A stretch of 56,992 nucleotides of DNA. It comes from an uncultured Gemmiger sp. (GTDB lineage: Bacteria > Bacillota > Clostridia > Oscillospirales > Ruminococcaceae). The stretch is from NCBI GenBank assembly GCA_934502625.1, contig CAKSUQ010000014.1, forward strand, positions 1-56,992. The letters are read 5' to 3'. The translations under genes were made by a program, and so were the position numbers. Below the pieces are notes generated by a model. That model made no database searches and was not told where the DNA came from. It saw only the letters and a program-made list of their open reading frames with translations. Of the stretch, positions 28,501 through 35,744 are shown piece by piece. Each line of letters opens with the position of its first letter. The stretch's first letter is position 1.

Positions 28501-28517
28501 AGAGTACCGACGGCAGG

Positions 28518-28898
28518 TTATGCGCCTAATGTTTTGCGCAGCATTTCCAGCCGCTCCTCCAAGAGCTTCTTCGGCTTTTTGAAAAGGCCGAGACCGTTGA
28601 CGTCCAATGTACACTCGACGCTGGTCGAGTCGCCGCCGCCCAGCAGCAGCGCCGTGAAGGTGCCGTTGATCTTGCCCTTCTGGAAATTACAGCTCAGGCA
28701 GCGGGCTTTCTCCTTGCGGGTAAAAGCGATCTGGGTCTCGCCGCCGTCGGCGTTCTTCTCGGTCGCCGTCATGCCATCGTCGCTTTCCTCGTAGGCGGTC
28801 ACGTCCTTGCGCCAGTTGTTCAGGGTCGGCTTCGTCAGGTACAGCCAGACCTTGTACGGGTCGCAGGCATAGTTTGCGGTCACAACACAGCTTTTCAT
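28518..28898 (-). CDS. SRPBCC (START-like) domain hypothetical protein
   Basis: A 126-residue protein with the pattern of a Bet v1/SRPBCC fold: an N-terminal strand (VVTANYACDPYKVWLYLT), alternating strands, and a long amphipathic C-terminal helix (KKPKKLLEERLEMLRKTL). Such domains bind lipids or hydrophobic ligands; no specific function can be given. AAGGAG precedes the ATG, which lies 15 bases after the ppk stop, so it is the last gene of that operon before the terminator. Confidence 0.7.
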   Translation of the reverse strand: MKSCVVTANYACDPYKVWLYLTKPTLNNWRKDVTAYEESDDGMTATEKNADGGETQIAFTRKEKARCLSCNFQKGKINGTFTALLLGGGDSTSVECTLDVNGLGLFKKPKKLLEERLEMLRKTLGA

Positions 28899-28913
28899 GA
28901 TTTTGGGTTCTCC

Positions 28914-31115
28914 TTACTTTTTTCCGCGTCCGAACAGGCTTTGCAGCAGGCTGGCGCGCTTGGGGCGCAGCGCCGTGTGCTGGCGGCGGACGGGTTTTGC
29001 GGTGGCCTTAACGGCCGCCGTTTTGGACTTGGCTTCGGGCTTGTCCGGCTCCATGACGAAACCGTTCTGGAAATAGCCGAACATCGCCATCTGGCTGTCC
29101 ACGGGGGGCTGCCCCTCGGCGGGCTTGACCTTCATGTAGGTGCCGTCGGGCTGCATTTCGCGGGCGTTGACGGTGTCGCGCAGCTGCAGGTCAAGAATGC
29201 CGCGCAGCTTTTTCGCGATGGCGGGGTCGTCCACCCGGACGCCGACCTCGACGCGGCGCTCGGTGTTGCGGGTCAGGAAGTCGCCGGATGCAATGTAGAT
29301 GCGCATATTCTCGCCGTTGCCGAAGCAGTAAATGCGGGAATGTTCGAGATACCGCCCAACCAGACTGCGGATATGCACGTTCTCGGTGCAGCCGGGCACG
29401 CCCGCGCGCACGCAGCAGATGCCGCGCACGATCATATCGACACGCACGCCCGCGCAGCTGGCCTCGCTGATTTTGGCAATGATCTGCGGGTCGTTGATGG
29501 AGTTGTTTTTCAGGATGATGGACGCGGGCTTGCCCTGCATTGCCAGCGCAATCTGACGATCCATCTCTTCCAACAGGACGGACTTGAACCGCAGCGGCGC
29601 GACGAGCATCGTGTCGGCCTCGCTCGTCAGGCGCTGCAGCGCCATATTGTTGAATACGGCGCTGGCTTCCTCGCCGATTTCCTGCCGGGTCGTGATGAAG
29701 GAGAGGTCTGTGTACAGCTCGCTCGTCTTTTCATTATAGTTGCCGGTGCCGATCTGCGTCAAGTATTTGTACTGGCCGTTGACGCGGCTGGTGATAAGAG
29801 TCAACTTGGAATGTACTTTATAGTCGTCGAAGCCGTAGAATACGGTGCAGCCCGCGTCCTCCAGCTGCTTCGACCAGTCGATGTTGTTCTGCTCGTCAAA
29901 GCGGGCGCGCAGCTCGACCATCGCGACGACCTCCTTGCCGTTTTCGGCGGCGGCGATCAGGGCGTTGACGATCTGGGAGTCGCTGGCCATGCGGTAGAGC
30001 GTCATTTTGATGGAGACGACATCCGGGTCGGCGCCCGCGCGCAGCAGCATCTTGATGAACGGGCGGATGCTCTGGTACGGGTAGGCCAGCAGCACGTCGT
30101 GCTTGCGCACCTCGGTGTAGAGGTCGTAGCCAGCGGGGGCTTGCATCGGCTTGGCGGCGGGATAGAACAGGTTCGTGTGGCCGCCGTCGCCGGAGATGCG
30201 CCCGGCCAGCTTGAACAGCGCGCCGGAGTCGAGCGGCGACGTCTGGGTGTAGCAGCGATCCGCCGGGACGACGAGCTTGTCGCGCAGGAATTTGACGACC
30301 TCCTGCGGGGCGTCCGGCCAGAATTGCAGGCGCACAGCCGCCAGCTTGCGGCGCTTTTTGAGCAGCTCGCTCATGACGTCGCGGAAATCGACGTCGTGAT
30401 CCATCATGCCCTCGTCGACGGTGATGTCGGCGTTGCGGGTCACGCGGAACAGGCACTGCTTCTGCGCGGTGCTGGCGCTGAAGATGGACGCTGCGTAGTG
30501 GGCGATGAGTTCCTCGACAAAGGCGAAGCAGGTCGTCTCGCCGTCCTTGACGAAAAGCACGCGCTCGAACTGGCTGCTGACCGGCACGATGCCGTAGCTG
30601 ACGCCCTCGTTTTTCGTGTGCAGCTGGGCGATATAGTAAATATCTTTGTTATTCAAAAACGGGAACGGATGGCGGGAATCAACGATCTGCGGGCTGAGCA
30701 GCGGCAGCAATTCCCGCTGGAAATAGGTTTTCCAGAAATGTTCCTGTTGCTTCGACAGCTTGGCAAAGTCGACTTTTTTGTAGCCTTCTTCCGCCAGCGA
30801 CGTGACAAGATGCTGGAAATATTTGTCGCACTTTGCCTGCAATTCGGCCACGCGCGGCGTGATGGCGGCGATCTGCTCGGCCGCCGTCATGTGGGTGACG
30901 TTGTCGGTCTTGTTGTTTTTCAGCAGCGTCTGGTCGTACAGCGAACCGACGCGCACCATGAAGAACTCGTCCATATTGCTGCCGAAGATGGCGGCGAACT
31001 TGATACGCTCGCCCAGCGGGACGGTCTTTTCCTTGGCGAGCGCCAGCACGCGGCTGTCAAAGTCGAGCCAACTGAGTTCACGGTTGATGAAGATGCTTTC
31101 CGGCCTTTTTTCCAA
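28914..31115 (-). CDS. ppk1: Polyphosphate kinase 1
   Basis: About 733 residues. It makes inorganic polyphosphate reversibly from ATP. The N-terminal block FINRELSWLDFDSRVL and FAAIFGSNMDEFFMVRVGSL, the phosphohistidine region YKVHSKLTLI, and GENMRIYIASGDFLTRNTERRVEVG all match the PPK1 family. A Lys/Arg/Ala-rich C-terminal tail of about 50 residues is extra. The start is set at TTG 31115 because GGAGGAG lies six bases upstream; an ATG at 31130 overlaps the comEA stop (TAATG) but has no ribosome binding site. The longer open frame upstream is the comEA gene in another frame. Confidence 0.93.
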   Translation of the reverse strand: MEKRPESIFINRELSWLDFDSRVLALAKEKTVPLGERIKFAAIFGSNMDEFFMVRVGSLYDQTLLKNNKTDNVTHMTAAEQIAAITPRVAELQAKCDKYFQHLVTSLAEEGYKKVDFAKLSKQQEHFWKTYFQRELLPLLSPQIVDSRHPFPFLNNKDIYYIAQLHTKNEGVSYGIVPVSSQFERVLFVKDGETTCFAFVEELIAHYAASIFSASTAQKQCLFRVTRNADITVDEGMMDHDVDFRDVMSELLKKRRKLAAVRLQFWPDAPQEVVKFLRDKLVVPADRCYTQTSPLDSGALFKLAGRISGDGGHTNLFYPAAKPMQAPAGYDLYTEVRKHDVLLAYPYQSIRPFIKMLLRAGADPDVVSIKMTLYRMASDSQIVNALIAAAENGKEVVAMVELRARFDEQNNIDWSKQLEDAGCTVFYGFDDYKVHSKLTLITSRVNGQYKYLTQIGTGNYNEKTSELYTDLSFITTRQEIGEEASAVFNNMALQRLTSEADTMLVAPLRFKSVLLEEMDRQIALAMQGKPASIILKNNSINDPQIIAKISEASCAGVRVDMIVRGICCVRAGVPGCTENVHIRSLVGRYLEHSRIYCFGNGENMRIYIASGDFLTRNTERRVEVGVRVDDPAIAKKLRGILDLQLRDTVNAREMQPDGTYMKVKPAEGQPPVDSQMAMFGYFQNGFVMEPDKPEAKSKTAAVKATAKPVRRQHTALRPKRASLLQSLFGRGKK

Positions 31116-31129
31116 GTTGATCTCCTCCA

Positions 31130-31480
31130 TTATTTTGCTTCGGCAAGGTCTTGCCAGCTTTCGGTCATCCGCTGCGAGATACCCTTGACGGCGGCTGCGT
31201 CGCTGAGCGCCGCGAACGCGCCGTGCTCGGTGCGGTAGGCGACGAGGGCGGCGGCCTTTTGGGGGCCAAGCCCCGGCAGAACGGTCAGTTCCTCGGCGGT
31301 GGCGGTGTTGATGTTGATGCGCTGCGGCTGGGTCACGGCTGTGGCCTGCGCCGTGACCGGGACATACGCAGCAGCAGGGCGCTGCGGCTGCCACACAGGC
31401 GCAATGAGAAAAAGCGCGCCGAGCACGATCAGCACCGCAGCTGCCGCCGTCAGCGCCAAAAGCCTGCGTGTCGTCGGCAT
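31130..31480 (-). CDS. ComEA-like helix-hairpin-helix protein
   Basis: A 116-residue protein with an N-terminal membrane anchor (about 8-27), a short linker, and a C-terminal double helix-hairpin-helix DNA-binding domain starting ININTATAEELTVLPGLGPQKA. ComEA binds incoming DNA in transformation, but short anchored versions like this are common in non-competent firmicutes and their role is unsure. No comEB or comEC is nearby. GGAGGG precedes the ATG. It is the first gene of the comEA-ppk1-SRPBCC unit. Confidence 0.85.
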   Translation of the reverse strand: MPTTRRLLALTAAAAVLIVLGALFLIAPVWQPQRPAAAYVPVTAQATAVTQPQRININTATAEELTVLPGLGPQKAAALVAYRTEHGAFAALSDAAAVKGISQRMTESWQDLAEAK

Positions 31481-31585
31481 GGCGTCGCCCTCCCTCTCGT
31501 CTATTGAATTTTAATTATAGCATATTGCGCCAAAAAATGCAGCCAATTTTGCGGGATTTTACACAAAATATACGATTTTCTTGCA

Positions 31586-31840
31586 TCAGCGGCGGCGCGC
31601 GCCCGGCAAAGGCTCGGCGTCGACCATGACGACGTCGGTGCCGATGGTTTTGACGCTCTCCCACGGCAGAATCAAATCCTCGTCACTGCCCAGTAAACCG
31701 AAGCAGTGTGCCCGCCCGCGCAGAATGACCGACTGCAGCCGCGCGCCGTGCTCGTCAAAGACGACGTCGTCGATGCGGCCGAGGTTTTCGCCGGTCTTCA
31801 ATTGGATGACGTCCTTGCTGCTCAAATCGCGCAGTGTCAT
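31586..31840 (-). CDS. YlmC/YmxH family PRC-barrel sporulation protein
   Basis: An 84-residue PRC-barrel protein: LSSKDVIQLKTGENLGRIDDVVFDEHGARLQSVILRG matches the small YlmC/YmxH family common in spore formers and often located after sigG, as here (about 740 bases away). Its molecular job is not known. AAGGGGGG precedes the ATG. It is divergent from the HAD gene, with which it shares a short regulatory region. Confidence 0.82.
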   Translation of the reverse strand: MTLRDLSSKDVIQLKTGENLGRIDDVVFDEHGARLQSVILRGRAHCFGLLGSDEDLILPWESVKTIGTDVVMVDAEPLPGARRR

Positions 31841-31860
31841 GGTGCGCCCCCCTTTCCCTG

Positions 31861-31889
31861 TTGTAACCTATGCGGTTTGCGTGTATAAT
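31861..31889 (+). promoter_or_regulatory. Promoter of the HAD hydrolase
   Basis: TTGTAA (31861-31866), 17 bases, TATAAT (31884-31889), about 36 bases before the start codon. Confidence 0.78.
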
Positions 31890-31925
31890 AGAAGGATAAG
31901 CAGGGCAAGACCCACGGAGGTTTGT

Positions 31926-32537
31926 ATGTATAAAAATATCATTTTCGATTTCGGCGGCGTGGTCGTCGACTTCAACCCTAAGGATTTTTTGATGGATCAT
32001 TTCATGAACCGCCGCGCCGAGGAGGAGACCTACGACCTCGTCTTCGGCAGTCAGGAATGGCAGATGCTTGACCGTGGCACAATCAGCCGCGAGGACGCAA
32101 ACAAGATTATGCTGGAAAACGCCGCCCGCGCGAACCGGGTGTTCGAGGTGCAGACCTGCATCGATGAATGGGCGACGATGCTGCGCACAAAAAAGACGAC
32201 GGTGCAGATCATGCGCAAGCTGAAGGCTGACGGCTACCGGCTGTACTACCTGACGAACATCCCCACCGACATCATGGACGAGCTGCGCCGACGGGAGTGG
32301 TTCTCGCTGTTTGACGGCGGCATTGCGTCCTGCAATGTGCATCTGTGCAAGCCGGAGCCGGAGATCTACACGACGCTGATGCAGACCTGCAATCTGGCCT
32401 ACGACGAGTCGATCTTCGTCGACGACAACAAGGCCAATGCACAGGCGGCGTATAACCTTGGCATCACGGGGATTTTGTATAAGAATCCGAAGTCCTTCAC
32501 CCGTGCGCTGGGCGCGTGCGGGATTGAGGTGGAGTAA
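31926..32537 (+). CDS. HAD-superfamily hydrolase
   Basis: A 203-residue phosphatase-type HAD protein. Motif I is FDFGGVVVDF with Asp9 position usage DFGG (the second aspartate is replaced by glycine-valine spacing, as in the epoxide-hydrolase-like/YihX group). Motif II is YLTNIP, and motif III/IV is CKPEPEIY...IFVDDNKANAQAA. YihX-type enzymes dephosphorylate sugar phosphates; the substrate here is unknown. GGAGG precedes the ATG. It is a single-gene unit with its own promoter and a bidirectional terminator, set between sporulation genes on the other strand. Confidence 0.85.
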   Translation: MYKNIIFDFGGVVVDFNPKDFLMDHFMNRRAEEETYDLVFGSQEWQMLDRGTISREDANKIMLENAARANRVFEVQTCIDEWATMLRTKKTTVQIMRKLKADGYRLYYLTNIPTDIMDELRRREWFSLFDGGIASCNVHLCKPEPEIYTTLMQTCNLAYDESIFVDDNKANAQAAYNLGITGILYKNPKSFTRALGACGIEVE

Positions 32538-32578
32538 AAAGCAATGCGGCGTCCGCTTTATGCGGGCACCGCATTTTT
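32536..32578. terminator. Bidirectional terminator between HAD gene and sigG
   Basis: AAAAA, then ATGCGG...CCGC with the complementary GCGG...CCGCAT, then TTTTT: it can end transcripts from both sides of the convergent HAD and sigG genes. Confidence 0.82.
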
Positions 32579-33357
32579 CATTCCGCGCAAATCTGTTCCT
32601 TAATATGATTCAGCGCGGCTTTCTCCAATCGGCTGACCTGCGCTTGGCTGATGCCGATTTCCTTTGCCACCTGCGTCTGGGTCTTGCCACGCAGGTAGCG
32701 CAGGGCGATGATGCGCCGCTCCCGCGCGGTGAGGGCTTTGACTGTGTCGCGGAACATCATGTCACTGATCCAGCTTTCCTCGCAGGCGTTGTCCCGTAGC
32801 TGGTCGACAAGGGCAAAGCTGTCCTCGCCGTCGGAGTAGACCGGCTCGTAGAGACTCGTCGGTGTCACGGCGGAGCCGAGCGCCATTGCCACGCTTTCGG
32901 GGCTTGCGCCCACCTGTGCGGCAATTTCCGACACCTTCGGTTCACGGCCGTTTTTCTTTTGCAGTTCCTCCCGCGCGCGCATCGAGTGGCAGGCCAAGTC
33001 ACGGATGGAGCGGCTGACCCGCACGGCGTTGTTGTCCCGCAGGTAGCGCTTGACCTCGCCGACAATCATCGGCACGCCGTAGGTCGAAAACCGCACGTTC
33101 AGACTGGGGTCGAAGTTATCGATAGCCTTGATCAGCCCGATGCACCCCACCTGAAACAGATCATCCGGGTTCTCGCCCCGGCCTGCAAACTTCTGCACAA
33201 CGCTGAGGACAAGCCGCAGATTGCCCTGCACCATCTCCTGCCGCGCCTGCCTGTCCCCCGCCCGTGCCGCCTTGATGAGGCGGCTTTTTTCGGCCTCGCT
33301 CAACACCGGGAGCTGTGTGGTGTCCACGCCGCAGAGTTCCACTTTTCCTGCATACAT
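32578..33357 (-). CDS. sigG: RNA polymerase sporulation sigma factor SigG
   Basis: A 259-residue late forespore sigma factor. The start block YAGKVELCGVDTTQLPVL matches SigG specifically (KVEICGVDT in Bacillus). Region 2 (NLRLVLSVVQKF, DLFQVGCIGLIKAIDNFD, FSTYGVPMIVGE), region 3, and region 4 (GKTQTQVAKEIGISQAQVSRLEKAAL) are intact. The ATG at 33357 has GGGGGA seven bases upstream and gives standard length; the extended frame begins with a TTG inside that site. It is separated from sigE by a gene on the other strand, unlike the usual spoIIGA-sigE-sigG order. Confidence 0.96.
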   Translation of the reverse strand: MYAGKVELCGVDTTQLPVLSEAEKSRLIKAARAGDRQARQEMVQGNLRLVLSVVQKFAGRGENPDDLFQVGCIGLIKAIDNFDPSLNVRFSTYGVPMIVGEVKRYLRDNNAVRVSRSIRDLACHSMRAREELQKKNGREPKVSEIAAQVGASPESVAMALGSAVTPTSLYEPVYSDGEDSFALVDQLRDNACEESWISDMMFRDTVKALTARERRIIALRYLRGKTQTQVAKEIGISQAQVSRLEKAALNHIKEQICAE

Positions 33358-33478
33358 CCTGTCGTCCCCCAACCATTTTATTTAGTAGGAGTATGGGCAC
33401 GTGCGCGGCGCGGCAAACTGGGAATTTCTGCACACAGGGCGGCGCTTTGGCATAGCATACGGAAAAGGAGGGATTTTT

Positions 33479-34000
33479 ATGGTAGATTCCCTGTGGTTTA
33501 TTTTGGTGATGGGACTGTTGGCCGTCGTGTCTGCCGCGCTGATCATCGTGCTGGCCGTGCGGCGGGTGGATATGACGGCCGGGCGCGAGACGCGTACCGA
33601 GTATCAGCAGCCCAACTACGGGCAGACCGGCGGCTTCCGGGTGACATCGTCGCCCAACAATGAGATCGTCATTCCCTACCGCTACTGGCTCATCGAAGGG
33701 CAGGTCTCGGAGATCGACTACGACATCGTGCCGGGGCGGCGGATGAGCCTGCGCACGGCGAAGCAGGGGCAGATGCTCTACCCCGCCGGGCTGTCCGAGT
33801 CGGATTTCGAGAGCGTGGCATCCTACGACATTGACGGCATCACCGTCACCCAGCGGCAGAATGCTGGGCGCGTGACAGGCATCACGTGGACGCGCGAGGG
33901 GTACGAGTACCTGCTGTACTCTTTGCAGCCAGAGATGAACATGATTGCCGGGCTGGCCGTGCCGTTTGTGACAAATACGCGGTCGGAGGCTGTGGTGTAA
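33479..34000 (+). CDS. Single-pass membrane protein of unknown function between sigG and sigE
   Basis: A 173-residue protein. There is one N-terminal membrane segment (about 5-25), then an extracytoplasmic region with YWLIEGQVSEIDYDIVPGRRMSLRTAK and a C-terminal part (GITVTQRQNAGRVTGITWTREGYEYLLYS) that resembles the DUF4367-type domains often attached to anti-sigma factors. That likeness is by eye only. AAGGAGGG lies before the ATG. It is encoded opposite to both flanking sporulation sigma genes and its position invites, but does not prove, a link to sporulation control. Confidence 0.7.
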   Translation: MVDSLWFILVMGLLAVVSAALIIVLAVRRVDMTAGRETRTEYQQPNYGQTGGFRVTSSPNNEIVIPYRYWLIEGQVSEIDYDIVPGRRMSLRTAKQGQMLYPAGLSESDFESVASYDIDGITVTQRQNAGRVTGITWTREGYEYLLYSLQPEMNMIAGLAVPFVTNTRSEAVV

Positions 34001-34023
34001 AGGATTCCTCCTGTGGGGGAAGG

Positions 34024-34716
34024 TCAAACCGCTTCCAATTCCCGGCGCAGGCGGCGGATGATGCGCTTTTCCAGGCGCGAGATGTAGCTTTGCGAGATAC
34101 CAAGGGCGTCGGCGACCTCCTTCTGGGTGTGCTCGGTCTCGTGGTTCAGACCGAAGCGCAGCTCCATGATGCGGCGTTCCCGCGGGGTCAGGCGTCCCAC
34201 TGCATGCCGCAGGGCGGCGCACTCGGCGCTGCGCTCCAGCTCCTCGCCGACCTGCGGGTCATCGCTCGTCAGCACGTCCATCAGTAGAAGCTCGTTGCCG
34301 TCGGTGTCGGTGTTCAGCGGCTCGTCAATGCTGGCGTCCTGCCGCCGATTCGAGCTTTTGCGCAGGTACATCAAAATTTCGTTTTCAATACATCGGCTGG
34401 CGTAGGTTGCCAGCTTGATGTTTTTCGTCGGCTCGAACGTGTTGACAGCCTTGATGAGGCCGATGGTGCCGATGGAGATCATGTCCTCGATGCCCGCGGT
34501 GGGCGTCTCGAACTTTTTGGCAATGTACACGACCAGCCGCAGGTTATGTGTGATGAGCAGGTCGTGCGCCTGCGGCTGCCCCTGCGCCAGCGCGGCCAGC
34601 GCGGTGCGCTCTTCCTCCGGCGGCAGCGGCGGCGGCAGGGTGTCCGCGCCGTTGATGTAATGCAGTTCCTGCGGGGCGGCCAGCCGCAGCCACAGGGCAT
34701 ACAGTTCCTTGAGCAT
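34024..34716 (-). CDS. sigE: RNA polymerase sporulation sigma factor SigE (pro-form)
   Basis: The 230-residue early mother-cell sigma factor. A hydrophobic/basic N-terminal pro-sequence (about the first 17 residues) precedes the block [13 protein letters not shown], which matches SigE. Then come [47 protein letters not shown] and the C-terminal [25 protein letters not shown]. The pro-sequence is shorter than in Bacillus. GGGGGAGA precedes the ATG, 11 bases after the SpoIIGA stop, so protease and substrate are co-expressed. Confidence 0.97.
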   Translation of the reverse strand: MLKELYALWLRLAAPQELHYINGADTLPPPLPPEEERTALAALAQGQPQAHDLLITHNLRLVVYIAKKFETPTAGIEDMISIGTIGLIKAVNTFEPTKNIKLATYASRCIENEILMYLRKSSNRRQDASIDEPLNTDTDGNELLLMDVLTSDDPQVGEELERSAECAALRHAVGRLTPRERRIMELRFGLNHETEHTQKEVADALGISQSYISRLEKRIIRRLRRELEAV

Positions 34717-34727
34717 GTCTCTCCCCC

Positions 34728-35588
34728 TTACATAAAATCGCTGCCGTACAGCGCTTCATAGGCCGTGCTGCCGAAAGAGCGCGGCGCGAATACCACGGCG
34801 CTGCGCCCCAGCGCCAGCACCCCCTGTGCCGTGATCAGCCCGATGCCCTCGACCGCAAAGCCCGGCAGCAGGCTTTTGTCCGCCGCTGTGCCGCAGGGCA
34901 CCAGCCGCAGCCGTGCGCCGGACGGCGGGTCTGTCCGTGCCTGCCCCGCGAACCACTGCGCCAAAAACTCGTTGACCGGCTGCGGCAGGCGGGCTTGCGC
35001 ATCCGGGTAGCTGACAACGAGCACCGGCAGGCAGGACACCGGGTCGCGCAGGTGGCAGCCGGTGTCAAGCGCCGCGCGCAGGTGGATACGCTGGCCGCAG
35101 AGGGTAAATTCCAGCCCGGTGGTCTTGGTGGGCGTCTCGCGCCGGGCAAAAAGCCGCAGCGCCAGCTCCACCGCGCCGCAGCAGACACCCGACAGCGCCA
35201 GCAGAAGCAGCGGCGAAACGTGCAGGTAGACCGTCAGGTTCGCGGCATCCAGCATCCGCGTACCGGTGCTGAGGATCGCCAGCAGTGCCAGCCCCGCCAG
35301 CGCGATATTCAGCGCCGCGTACCAGCAGGCCGCCGTCACAAGGCGGCGCACACTGCGCCAGCCGAAGGCCGCCGCCGTGATGGCAAGCGCCGTTGCGATC
35401 TTGTAGGCCAGCTGCACGGGGTACGGCTGCTCCGGCGCAAAGAGGATGAGCGCCGACAAAGCCGCCAAGCCGCTGCCCGCCAACATCCGCCCGAACGATG
35501 CGCGCTGCCCGCTGAGTGCCCCCGCCGCCAGCAGCAGAAAGTACGCCGCCAAGAAATTTGTCAGCAGCAGCACGTCGAGATACACCAC
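34728..35588 (-). CDS. spoIIGA: Sigma-E processing peptidase SpoIIGA
   Basis: A 286-residue (or slightly longer) membrane aspartic protease that activates pro-sigma-E. Five hydrophobic segments in the first 150 residues are followed by a soluble domain with the catalytic aspartate in [14 protein letters not shown] (family DTGN; here the fourth residue is Cys). The gene precedes sigE. The first standard start in frame is GTG 35588, but it is 16 bases from the GGGGAGG site. An ATC codon at 35597-35595 sits at ideal spacing and would give an N-terminus reading [12 protein letters not shown], so a non-canonical start is possible. Confidence 0.9.
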   Translation of the reverse strand: MVYLDVLLLTNFLAAYFLLLAAGALSGQRASFGRMLAGSGLAALSALILFAPEQPYPVQLAYKIATALAITAAAFGWRSVRRLVTAACWYAALNIALAGLALLAILSTGTRMLDAANLTVYLHVSPLLLLALSGVCCGAVELALRLFARRETPTKTTGLEFTLCGQRIHLRAALDTGCHLRDPVSCLPVLVVSYPDAQARLPQPVNEFLAQWFAGQARTDPPSGARLRLVPCGTAADKSLLPGFAVEGIGLITAQGVLALGRSAVVFAPRSFGSTAYEALYGSDFM

Positions 35589-35695
35589 GGTTTTGATACG
35601 CCCACCTCCCCTTTTGCCGCCATGCTACCACTATATGCGCCGCACAGAGAGAAAATCCGCAGACGGTGGAATGTGCGAAAATACGACGGAAACAC

Positions 35696-35729
35696 AAAAA
35701 CGCCCCGCTGCAAAATGCAACGGGGCGTA
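35696..35729 (-). terminator. Terminator of the radical SAM gene
   Basis: On the minus strand ACGCCCCG-TTGC...GCAG-CGGGGCG followed by TTTTT, 16 bases after the stop of the radical SAM gene. The rest of 35600-35744 is non-coding and includes the spoIIGA upstream region, where no clear vegetative promoter is seen. Confidence 0.88.
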
Positions 35730-35744
35730 AGACGTCATGTTATT

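Noticed and set aside
28941..31238. A 765-codon open frame on the plus strand opposite ppk1
   Set aside because: Same shadow effect; ppk1 motifs are intact on the other strand.
35600..35700. Spo0A-type promoter before spoIIGA
   Set aside because: No clear TGTCGAA box or well-spaced promoter hexamers could be found by eye.
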